NCBI GenBank assembly: GCA_023653785.1
Contig: JAMKCH010049141.1
Location: 1 to 64,000 of the forward strand
Length of the DNA: 64,000 bases
Origin: Ophioderma brevispina
Lineage: Eukaryota > Echinodermata > Ophiuroidea > Amphilepidida > Ophiodermatidae
Direction: 5' to 3'
Positions 12,558 to 24,600 of the stretch are shown here, one piece after another. Under the pieces are notes generated by a model. It worked only from the letters and a program-made list of their open reading frames with translations, was not told the DNA's origin and made no database searches. The position numbers were made by a program, and so were the translations under genes. Within the stretch, counting starts at the first letter, position 1; every line of letters begins with the position of its first letter.

Positions 12558-15500
12558 TGGCATTGTTAACAAAATAAACCGAGTGCCTGTCACATGGATC
12601 TTTGCATCCTTGCCTTCTGCTTGATACCGACCTAATAGGTCAAGGCGCTTCCTTTCTTGTGGCATGGAGGCAGGTAGATGCGGCACTGCTACGATCCTCT
12701 TTCCTTACAATCACATGCTCTCTATGGGGGCCTGAAGCCAGCATCACGGTCCTTCGACATTTTGCGATGATCGGTTTAGGAGAGTTTGTATTTGCCTTGT
12801 GGCAAACAATGAACATTCATAAACACATATCAGCCTGATTCGGATTGCTAGTAGATGAAAACCATCACGCAGAGCTGTCCGTGTTTTTTTTTTTCTGTTT
12901 TCTGTTGCTGTACCTAGGATGTTGAAAAAGCTCAAATTTGCTTTTTTACTGTACATTCCATTTCCCTTTTGCTTCTCTCCCAGCTCGGCAATCTTTGTAT
13001 TCAGGCTTTGTTCAAGTGTCCGTGAAATCTCTCTCAGTTTTGTGCAGCTCTTCATCGATATGTTTTACCCCCTCTCCAATTCAGCTATGTCATTTTTGAT
13101 GTTTTGATTCAATTTTTCACCACACATAGCTGACGTAATAATCCATCAAACGTACCTTCATTCACTGTTCACCTTATTCAACACGCGTATAGTGCATTCA
13201 TAGTCACTGGTTGTGCCTGCTGTGCAGCCATGCCGTGTCCGGTACAGTGGTCATGCTGGTGTATCAATAGCACAAAACAATGTGGCCTTCAAAATGAAGA
13301 CTCAGAACGTGTCCAAATATATTGTTTTATCTCCGATATACGGCAAAAACTGTATGCGAATGATGTAAAATAGAACCGGAAAACAAATTACAGGCAAGTG
13401 TGGGCAAAGAAATGTTCAGTACTGGTAGTTTTCCTGCTAATCCTGGTAATTCTCCCAGCGATTAGATGCACGTCCTTACAACTGGCGACGAATGATTGTG
13501 TTCCTAGGTTATGGAAACAGAATAGGCACCACCCTCTCCTCATTAGGCACAGGAAGGGGACTTTACTTACTTTTTTACTATGAAATAGCAATGTGTGGAT
13601 TGATGTCGCGGATGGCTAGTGCAAAAAATGGTAGACAAACTTGAAGTAACTTGGACGTGTAGATGGAGTACAACATATTAGCTTGAATTCAGTATTTTTG
13701 TATTTTATTATATTTTTGTTTTTTGTAGGTTAACTCTACAAACTTGGTAACCATCAGCTTCATTACCACCCAAGCAATCTCACTATAAGGTAAATAATAC
13801 AAATTAGGCCTACCTAAATTGTTTAGATGGCAAGTCCGAAAAAAATAGGGGTAACTGCTTTTCCCCCTTAACATTCATCTGTTATAAAGAGTTGCAATAT
13901 CTTAACTAAAAATTTAGCTTTATGTTCAGAATATTGATTTGTTTTCAAAACAGCCAAGTTAATGCATAATTTCACTTTGCATTTTTTTAAAAAATGTAAA
14001 AAAATTAAAAAATATTTTTTACAATCCAAAATTAGGGTCAGTCGTCATTTGTATCATAAAATAAATTAATGGAAAAGCAAGTGGAGGAGGAGAGTCGGAA
14101 GGTTGGGTTGAGGATGTGAGGATGCACTGAAATCAGGCAAAGTGGAGGAAAGGGGTAAGTGCGGTTCAGTTGAGTGTGAGGTACATCCGGCCACCCCCGT
14201 TCACAGCGGACAAAACCAGATTTAACATTTTGAATTTACTACTAGGGTAGGTCAGGTTATACCAATCTCGTTTTTTAGACCTTACTATCGAGTCTTACTC
14301 AAGGCACCAACAGTGTATGCTTCATTGCAATTCTCTGTTGAAGTCTTAACCAAGGGTTGTGTATTTGAAAAGTATTGTTTTCAAGTGATATTTATAAGAT
14401 TCCTAATATAGCATTCAATAAATATGCGAAGTTGCATAGCTGGCCAAGCTAGGAAGCAATGAGAATAATCTTTTCAGCTAAAATATCTGGAAACCATCTC
14501 TTGCATTTTGGGTCAGTGACTATTCTTACAGAACACTGGCACTTGAAGAATAGTGACCCTCACGATTTTTCAAATTGATGTTTTTGTCAAGCTTTCATAC
14601 AATAGCCCTCACCTGAAAAATGTTTAAACCAAATTCATCGGCCCCCTTATGGGTAAACAAATGATTTTTATATTAATATCGCCGGTGACATTTATTCATC
14701 AGATGAACAGAAATGGGGTTTAACACCTGAACACACGCCGGGGCCCGATTCCCATGGCATGAACCGTTTGACCGGTCGTGGGTGACCTTTGTGGTTTCAT
14801 ATCAATGAGTACGAGTCTATGATATTCATGGTAATAGACATATTTGTTTTATTAATTTGCGGCAAACTTAAAGTTGGCCTATAAAATTACCTGGAGTCTT
14901 TATCCTCTATTAATGTCCCTATCTGTTTTGGTGTATGTTTATTTTTATATGTTAATATTCATCCATACATATACATACATACATACACAAGTGTATTTAG
15001 GACCAATCGTCCGAAGACAACATTGCGTTTACAAAGCAACAAAATGCAAAGACCACAAGGCAGACGTTTAGAACAAATGTGTTTTTACATTCCCCTGACA
15101 TTGTTGACTGATGGTGCATTTCTGATGTGGCTGTGGAAGGCTGTTCAAGTTGTTGGAAGCAATTACAGCAATCTGCGTTCCCCAGCCAAAAAATTACATT
15201 TGGGAACCACAAACTGTGTTTCGTCAGATGATCTAAGAGGCCGACCCGGAACGTAGTAAGAAAACAGTTGAGTTATGTTGCAGGTGATTTCATCCAATGG
15301 CCTAGACGTATCATTTGCGATCCCATTGAAGAAATTTCAATTTTTTGAAATGTGTCAGTGTCTCTTAAGTCTTTCCTGACGTCCAAAGTTGTATCTCTTC
15401 CTGATTTCGATAATAACAAAGCTACTTGAACCATTAGCTGATAATATTAAAAGAAACCTCCTCACATCTAGTCTTTTCTCTTACATTGGGGCATTTTTGC

Positions 15501-15619
15501 AGTCCTTGAATTAGCCTCCTGAGAGGTCGCTGCATTCACACGCATTAACACTTCATCCATAATGCTCATTTCTCCTTTTTATCACTCTTTCTATCAACTT
15601 GTTTACTTGTTATCTGCAG

Positions 15620-15686
15620 GGTCTCAAGCCAGACCCAATCCTGTCTCTGAGGAGATCCATGATTTGGTGGATGTACCACAGCACAG
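15620..15686 (+). CDS. WDR90: WDR90 exon a (frame disturbed)
   Basis: A TATCTGCAG acceptor precedes this exon and a GTAGGC donor follows it. The first frame reads GLKPDPILSLRR, which resembles the WDR90 segment just before the GFGG stretch. The expected FGGCTT appears only one frame over, from 15663. A third frame is open through this exon and joins the next exon in phase, so a gene predictor would probably choose it. I take the exon as real but its frame as unresolved. Confidence 0.55.
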
Positions 15687-18600
15687 GTAGGCTACACAGC
15701 TGTTGATCCCTGCAAATCGTCTCTTCTTATTTTTAGAACAAATTTAGCATGGTGACACAATTTTGACAACTGATATAAGTCAGGGACATGCAAGAGCTAT
15801 TTTCTCGTAATAGGGGCGTTCGAGATACCGTTAGATCCCGTCTGCGCCTGCGTCGTCAGAACGTACTGTAGCATGCAATGTTAACCACTTTTTCATGCTG
15901 ATTTCGGAAATTAATTCAGAAAAATTTCCAACTAGTTTTATCGTAAAGTTCCGAATAATTTTCATTGGAACAGATTAAAGACCCTATAAAGTTATACCTT
16001 GAAATTCAGCTTGCGTACGACTCCTAATGGAGAAAACTCAGACCGAAAAGGAAGGACACGGACTCGCTGTCCCGCCGTCAAAAATAATAAAACCCCAGAA
16101 TTCGGCAGCCAAGGGAAAATCCCCCTCTACCGGAAGAAAACTACGGCTGATAAGTCAGCCAAGAAACCTAGTAGCAGCGCAAAATCGCGAAGAATGGAAC
16201 GTCTAAGATGAAAAACGCTGCGGGAGGAGCTTGCGCAGCTCACACAAATCGTGGGACAACAACACCAGCATCAAGCTGCTTTCCATTTATGATGACCATG
16301 TTTACTGGCGCGATTGACGGGCCAGTTTCGAACCGTCGTGCCTTCTAGTGCCGACTATCAGTTCCTGATGATAATACTATGGTAGAAATGACTGGTATGG
16401 ATAGGTTCAGACCATTAATGACTCAAACTTGCATCCTATTTCATATGAGGATGATTTTGATTCTGGTTCAACCCCTTCAGTGACACAAATGCAGTTTATC
16501 AAGGCCACATTAACACTGCTAACTAACATAATGCTTGATTGTGAAAAAATGTCTTGTTCCTCCTAATCTCTCTGATTGAAAGGGAATTTAACATTAACTA
16601 ACAATAAAAAATTCTTATTCCAAGACAAGCTAAAAATCAAACCAGAACCAAGCCAAAAGCAAGCTCAAACAAAAAACGAAACAACCCAAAACACTTGATA
16701 AAACAGCACTTTGAAGCTAAGTACTATCACGTGAGTGCCCTCAAGTGGTTCTATTGTATTGTTCAAGTCTTGGTTATTTTATAGCTTGCTTAGCTTGATA
16801 TGTGCTTGCTATGTGCTTTCTGCTTTTTCAACTAGTATGAAAGAGGGAATGTATTGTTATCTGCAGTTAATTCCCCTTTCATTTCATGATTTAAACAAGA
16901 TGATTTTTCAAAACCAATCACTTTATGTTAGCAGTGTAGCCATCTACCGAACAGAAACTATATGCAAGCAAGCACTTGTACCAAGCCAATACTAACCCAG
17001 GTGAGGGGTTTGCCAAACGTTTTTCCGCTCCAAAGCAGAGAAGGGGAAGCCATAAATGAGAGTTATGCATCATCGCTAGAGTATTTGATGGTCTCCAACA
17101 TGGGGTAGAAACCAAACTTGAGCCATAGACAAGCAACTCACAACCTGTGAAGTGCAAACACGCTTGGTACCACAGGTGAACCAGATCCATCTGGGATAAC
17201 TACAGGTAATACAGATCCCGAGATCTAAATCCAAAGGGCTCAAAAATCTTTGGTCAAAGGTATGATAGCCATTGGGGCTAGGTTATACTTACATTGACCA
17301 GCAAGATGGATTGGCTTTGCTAGCCAATTCCCCTATGAGATAAATAACCTCAGAAAAGACCTCATAAAACCAAATGAACAAACGATATGTTCATTTGTGT
17401 AGGGGCCCCGGCCTCAGTAACACCGACCGGTGGCTTTTGGTGATGACCTTCCACAGCAGGTGAAGGTATTTGGATAACAACAAAAACCGCTGGGGTTATG
17501 AGAGTTTAAACCCCCATAAGAACAAGCTGGCCAGACAGTCCGCAGTACCATATAACAAGTTCCAAGCTGCTGTGTGGAACAGAGCTAGAGTTTGGTCAAA
17601 CCCTTCTAGGCAAAATCAAGCACCACCCATGGCACAAACCCTGTTTCGTCAGTTTCGAAAGCCAAACCAGAATGTACCAACATTCAGAAACAAATGGAAG
17701 CAACAACAACTGGAAAAGACAGAATCAGAATGGCCAGCAGTGTACCAAACCAAGAACTAAAGACATAAGACAAGCAAAAGAGGTAGGTATTCATATACCC
17801 ACCAAATCCAAATGCCAAGTTGTGAGTTCATAATTTAAATTGTGTTGAAAATCCATTAAGTTTACACTCGACAAGTGGAGGCAATCACTCAGATAGTACT
17901 ATCCTTGAAGCAGTTGTCTGATATAATTGTAGTTTGAGGGCTTTTCCCATTCACACACACATTTTTTTTTTTTTTAATTCTTGTGAAAAATTAAGGCTGT
18001 TTAAGGATTAGAAAGACGAGACAGAAGATGAAATAGAAAAGGCCACATATTAGTATGGGGCCATTTGGTCTCGGAACATATTCCCTAGACCAAGAAGAGT
18101 GTAAGTTATGTTATTCTAACCTCTCAATCTAACAATTATTTAAGTATCCATCATTTTAAGATGGATACAGTTGAAACCGCTACTTACATTAATATCCAGA
18201 GACTGCTACATGGCCTCATTGATTTGAGGAATGCATCTCCCTATCGCAAAAGAGCACCTAAAATTCTTAAGATTTACTGAAGGGCAAATTTACCCATTCC
18301 TGGTATTGCCACTGGGCTCTTCCTCGGGCCCAGAATTTTCACGAAAGGAATTAAACCACCATTTGCAAAAATAAGAACCCTGGGATAGATATATTAGTAA
18401 ATCATCTTTCTTCACATATCAAAATATATATAGATCTATAAAGAAGTTCACGTTATGTACAGACCAGGCATCGGGGTATATTCGGACCACCAGGCAAGGT
18501 ATAGGACAATTGCATTTTAACAAGTAAACGTTTCAAACAGTACCGAGCATTAAACAATAAAATCAGATGGTTGACAGATATGCAACCCTGGTCGAATACT

Positions 18601-21600
18601 ATGCCCTACATAATGTTATTGACAACATTCCACTCCTTCTCGTGCCTAGAATGGAAGAATGGAAAAAAAGGGTAGGCATCTTCTGGAGATGTCCATTTTT
18701 AATCAGAATAGTTTGGTTATGAGATTTGGCCATGCGGAGAAGATGTTGGAGGCGCTCCTTATTAGGTTTTGTTATAAGGCCTCTTGAACCAACTTCAATA
18801 GGAAAATGCTGCAAGTGGTAGCATTCTTTGTGATGTCGTCACCAAAAGATGCCTATCTTCCCACTTTTTACGTATGCTTTTTTCAATATTTGCTTCGAAT
18901 GGGCCTACCATAGATGACACACTTTTAGTGTCAAATTCTTCAAGAAAACTGCGCGAGGCAGTAAAACTCACATCCAAGTTATGGCTATTTAGGGTTTACA
19001 CTCCATTCTGAGCAATCAGTGTTTGAGCCTCACGCAAACATAGAGTTTTTAGGCTTATAATCGATTCCAGAAGATGACAGTATAACTGCACAAAAAAAAA
19101 AACTGAAAATAAAAACATCCTGCCACAGTTTGCTAAACACAGTCTTGCCAAGTATTAATCTTTGCAACATTGATAGGAAAGATCGTTGCTGCCATGCCAG
19201 CAGTAGAGTATGGCACTATGTATTAAAGAACCTTGAAAAAGATAAATCAGAGCTTAAAGGACAATTGTGGTCACGAGTACTCTTTGATAGCCTATTGTAA
19301 AATATCCATAACAGCGAGATCGGAGTTGAATTGGTGGATAAATAATGTACATAGTGCATATCGGGAGTTAGATAAAGGGCAGTCGCAATTAAGAATAGAT
19401 ACAGATGCATCAGGATTCTGCTGGGGGGCCACCCTGGCTCAAACCAATTTGAGGAGATGTAATCCTCAAGAAATCTGCAGAGCAGAAGAAATAAATAACT
19501 ATCTGATTATTAGCTGCATTTCTACTCTCAAATTTTTGAACAAATGGAAAAGGTACACGTAAGATTGAGAATTGACAAAACTACCACAGCTTGTTCATAC
19601 TAACCATTGGGTGGCATAAAATCACAAATTTTGTAATGATCTTGCTAAAGAAATCTGGAACTGGTGTATTCAAAGAAATATCTGGTTGTCATGAACACAT
19701 CCCAGAGTTCAAACGTTATTGCTGATCATAAATCTAGAAAATTCAATTTGAGCAAATTGAAATGGAAGTTGAATCCAAATATATTTCTAGGGGTTGTGAA
19801 AAACTTGAACTCCTGAGGTTGACTTTTTGCATCAAGGTTCAATTTCAACTTCCTGATATATCTCCTGGAAACCAGATCCAGAGGCAGAAGTTCTGATGCA
19901 TTTTTGTCTGATTGGAGCAAAATGTAATTGTTACGCTTTCCCCCTTTTTGGTTTATTGGAAAATGCATCCAGAAATTGAGCAGGATAGCAGAGGGACTTG
20001 TAATTGTTCCAAAATGGCCCACCCAACCATGGTTCGCCAAATTTTGCATTTGTGATAACAGACTCTCTCATTCTCTCCACAAATAACCTGACTACTACCA
20101 CATCCTGTGTCAGACTTTGGCATCCATTAAATAAACAACTCTGTCTTTTGGCCAGCATGTTGTCAGGGAATCTTACAAGAATTCGGGAGTACCATAAAGA
20201 TCTCTTCCCATCCTACTGTCTGTCTTGCGACCATCTACAGAAAAACAGGTACAACCGTTTACAATACAAAGTGGTTGGACTTTGTTGTTCAACGGCAGAT
20301 TATTCCATGTCAAACTATCGTATCTAATGTATTGGCATTCCTTACTGAACTATATTTTGATCAAACTTGGTTATATGCACGTAACACCAGCTCGTCAGGC
20401 TCTTCCAATCGTTTGTTATTAGAACCGCTGCACGCAGTGCTCTAGGGACACCTCCACGATAAACTAGATTCATGAAGGTGTCTACACATACAGCCACCTA
20501 GACCAGATATACTAAAGTTTGGGAGGCAAAGAATTGGGTTTTGAACCAGTTGCGTAGAATTTCTCCATCTAAGACTAGTGGACTAAGGGAGTGCCCTAAG
20601 TTTGCATGTTGTTTAGCCTTAACTACAGCACAGAATCATGCAAACCCTACATTTGTTGCTAGTTGACTAGATGGAATCACATCGAGTTGCATCATTTTTT
20701 ATGTATAATGAAATTTAGTTAGTCAGTCGCAGCCAGGTAATACCGGACGAATATTGAAATCAAGCTTTATGCGGTTGAACCGCAGACTATGTTCCTCACA
20801 GATATCCATTGAATATTGCACAGAACACAAGAAAATATAGACAAGTAGAGAACCAACTGTTCCTCATTTTCCGGAAGCCACACGTAAGTGGCGAAGGACC
20901 TATTGCACGCGGCTGAAAATGGTTATGACATTGGCCGGATTGGACACAGGGATGTAGCAACCACTTCTACTCGCGCGGCATCAGTTTCTAAAGCAGAAGC
21001 CGCATAGGTACCTGTTCAGAATCTTAGCCACGCAGGTTTGGAGAATGAGCGCACTTTCCAGCACTAGTAAAAAAAGCCAGTGTGGGTGCAAAAGACAAAC
21101 ATTTGCTGCAGCAGTATTGGACAGCTAAAGTTGTGTGACACATTTCATAGTTAGTAGTTTCAAGCAGAAGCGGGTGAACTAACTGAACATTGTTTTATCA
21201 CCACCATAGAGGTGGAATACAAGTTATAGTGTGATTTGACTTGCAAGTAATATTGCATGCCATATAACTCAACCACCTTTTATGTAGGTACAGCGTTAAA
21301 TTTTTTCCTTTTGAACCATATACATCAGAAGTTATGATTTTAGCCACCAGTTGTGTGTGTTAATGTTTAGATAAAGAACGTTACAAAAAATAGATTGTAT
21401 TTGAGACAAACATGTAGACTTCATTTTTCTAAAGCGGCTTAGAAATAACCTGTAAAACAATATTATTCTTGCAAAGTTTTATACCAAACTGAATGTGTTT
21501 GTGGACATATATATGAGACCAATGCTGTTATTCTCACGTATCTCGAACGTATTACGAGATAAATCGAAAGATTAACATAACTTTACCTGTTTGAAGTTTA

Positions 21601-24600
21601 TCTTGATTTATGATTAATGGTGATGAGAGATAACGTGCCCCAGTGTCCTCACCCACCCATTGCTTTAAAATTCTAATTCAAGCCTCTACTCTTACTAGAT
21701 TTATTTCAAGAGGTATAGTTTATACTCTGGCCTCATATATTTTTTAAAAAGCTTGACGACGCATGAGCAGACGGGATCTACGTTATCTCTCACTCACCAT
21801 TACTTCATCAAATCAAGAATTAACTTCAAACAGGTAAGTATCGTTGTAATCTTTCTAATCATCTGTGCAAAAATCAGGCAACTCATTGCGGGAATCTTGC
21901 CATATAGGCCTACGAAGAATCATAATGTGTATGTTATATGCCCTCTATATGCCCATTAAACTAGAGACGCGGTTAAACTGACTTTGAGGAAAAATCATAC
22001 TTTGCCCGCAATGAAATTTCATAAAATTTAACACAGGATGTACGTTAGATGGAATACTAAATTCCAAATCGGATGTCAAAAACTGTGTCGCCAATTTCAA
22101 TATGTTGTTTATTCTGGTTTTGTCATAATAATGAGGCTTCAAACAACTGTGGGCTAATATCATGTCAGACTAAAAAACTACGGTTTCATGTTAATTATCA
22201 TATATTATTTTCAAATGACAATTATTTGAAACTTAAATGATCCTAACATCAAGTGCTTAATCGTATCAACAGTAATCTGGGGTCATTCATTGGAGGGTAA
22301 TGGCTGACTATTTTTAGCTTTTGAGTGAATTGTCAAGGAGTTGGTGCACGCGTGAGCAGTTTGGACGACAAAAGTAATGAGACTGTGCCATTACGAGTTT
22401 GGTCAAAACGGATGCAAGTGGCATTGATTTTTTTTTTGCACAATGCCCAGAAAAACTGAAAATATACAGACGTTAACCTAATTCATAAACATTAACTTAC
22501 AGCACATATTTTACCAAAAAATCTGAATGTCTTATGAAAATTACTAGTAATGTTTAAAAAATACAAAATGCACACACACATGCCTATAAATGGACTCGCC
22601 CAATGTCGTGGGTAAGATGTTCCAAGTGAACCACATACGCTGCATCATCACAGACAAAGAGCAAGTAAACAAAAAATTCTAGGGGGAGAAACTTCAGAAT
22701 TTAGTCACATATTCCAATGCAAACTCACAAGACAGCAAATACCAAAAATCCATCATCCATAATAATACCTAGTAATCTTAAAGGGGCATTTCGTGATCCA
22801 CCACCTCAGCGCCTCTAACTTACCTCAAAGAAATTGACGATTTTTATATCAATTAAAAAACTGTTGGAACAAGTATAGTATGTGTGCCTAATTCTTATGT
22901 GGAAATTTGATATACCTCTGAAGAAATGAGTAATTTTGTAATTTTATGTCTTAAACGGACAGAAGTTACAACACGGTTGCCTTATGGGGCAGCGTGATGC
23001 AGACATTTTCTATAACATCAAAACAAACCATCATAATTCAGCTGTGCAATGTTTGTAATTTCTGGGGTACATTCTTGTGAATCTAAAACAAAAAGTGAAG
23101 GGCTTAGGATCACAAGCTGCACCTTTAAGACTGTACTCAAGCAGACACATACAAGCAATCACTTTAAGAAATATCCCTGGCAGGCGCGTCAACCAGACCT
23201 CATGTGAGCTAGTAAAATCTCAATTCTCTTGGCACAGTTCGGTAGCTTTCATTCACCAGTATTTGAAATACAACCCTGTTTTTTTGGGTATGATATGTGA
23301 ATGCACAAGAATCACCACAAGTCGTTCAATGTAATGTATGTACCCCACCAAGTACAACCCACTGAACTGGTGTCCTTGGGAGATGAGCTATTTAAACTCA
23401 TATGCATGAGCATCAGGGGGGCCAAAGACTTCAAGAAGTTTCCCCATTTTTTTTCGGCGCGCTTCGCTCGTTGGGAGACCCATATTTTCCCACTTCTGTC
23501 TCCTTTTTCTCGTCCCCATTTTAGTTGTCCCCCCTGCCCCCGCTGGGTACGCCACTGTATCCTGGGTCCGCCCAGTATCATATTTCAAACCTTGGGAGAA
23601 TTCCTATCCTCAATAATTAAGCTTTGTTTTAAACCTGTGTCATTTAAAATACAAAAGAATTTGTTAATGATGTTAGTGTAAACTTCCATATGAAGATTTT
23701 GCTGACTGCATTTATTGCTGTTTGCAGGGCTATGGACAGCCTAATGGAACCATTAGTGTACCCGTGTCATGCAGTAGTCAAGTATAGCATGGAGTTGTAT
23801 CAGGAATCAGGATTCTTCATTGGACATACTGATAAGGTACTCATAGTGTTATTATGTAGTCATGATTGAGATTAGCTTAAATAGTCAAGATTTCTTAATA
23901 GTCTGGTCCCCACGACTTGGTGGGTGTCCTGTGGGACATATCCTGCAAAGACTCGCCACAAACAAGTCTGGTGAATTTTGTTTAAGGGCGATCACTGATT
24001 AGTAAGCTATTTTTGATATCACTTAGCTGGATTTATGATTGGAGTGCTCCGATTGGTTGGCCGTTTTCAACATGCAGTTTCACATCATCAATGTTCAAGG
24101 CAAGGGTCTAAAGTAACTTAACTAAAATTATAATACCGCATTAATACAACTTTGAAAGCAATCTCTTGCCATGTTGCCAGTGGCAAAGACTCTAGATTTT
24201 GAATCTTCTAACCACCATTCATCAAATGTTTTTTGACTCAGATTTTATCTCGTAATACGTTCGAGATACAGTGAGATCCCGTCCCAGCATGCGTAGTCAT
24301 ATCGTTCGTAGCATCGACAAACGTAGAACTACGTTCATTTGTTGGATTTAAAATCCATCCGTCATCTAGCGTAAATCTTTAGATTTTGGGCAAAATACTG
24401 GAACTTATTTTTTATACTTTTTAAAAATAAATTTATAGATAAAGATGATTTCAGACTAAGTTCTGATATCGGAGTAATGTTCGTCGACCCTCCAGAACTA
24501 CCGGGGGCGAGGCCTCCAATCTTCAACTTTGGGGCCGTGGCATCGTCTGCCAGCGAAGTTCAAGTTAAAACTGGGGGTGTAACGCGACCCACAAAAATCA

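Larger units (their letters stand above)
10641..15619. other. Intron or upstream DNA, repeats only
   Basis: No supported gene. Contents include an AT dinucleotide run at about 11265-11288, palindromic repeats at 11413-11518 and 11706-11757, a repeat fragment at 11760-11965, paired G tracts at 12512-12557 and a CATA repeat near 14965-14990. A frame at 10680-10970 contains PLTHMLMKLE, resembling the peptide at 9118-9130; its meaning is unclear. Confidence 0.4.
15802..21860 (+). mobile_element. DIRS retrotransposon, lineage 2, near full length (copy A)
   Basis: The element is about 6.06 kb and carries, in order, a 5' terminal repeat, an ORF1 remnant, RT, RNase H, methyltransferase-like and tyrosine recombinase segments and a 3' hairpin. 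Both ends are fixed because it interrupts a known-length miniature element. No target duplication is evident, as expected for recombinase-driven DIRS insertion. The 5' end has CTCGTAATA...CGTTCGAGATA and a GATCCCGTCTG block; reverse complements of both lie at 21541-21563 and 21755-21780. The frames are broken many times. It lies in the intron between WDR90 exons a and b, in sense orientation. Confidence 0.88.

Noticed and set aside
15621..23836. Continuous open frame through WDR90 exons a and b (SQARPNPVSEEIHDLV... joining AMDSLMEPL)
   Set aside because: It joins in phase, but its residues do not resemble WDR90, whereas GLKPDPILSLRR and GGCTT in the other frames do.
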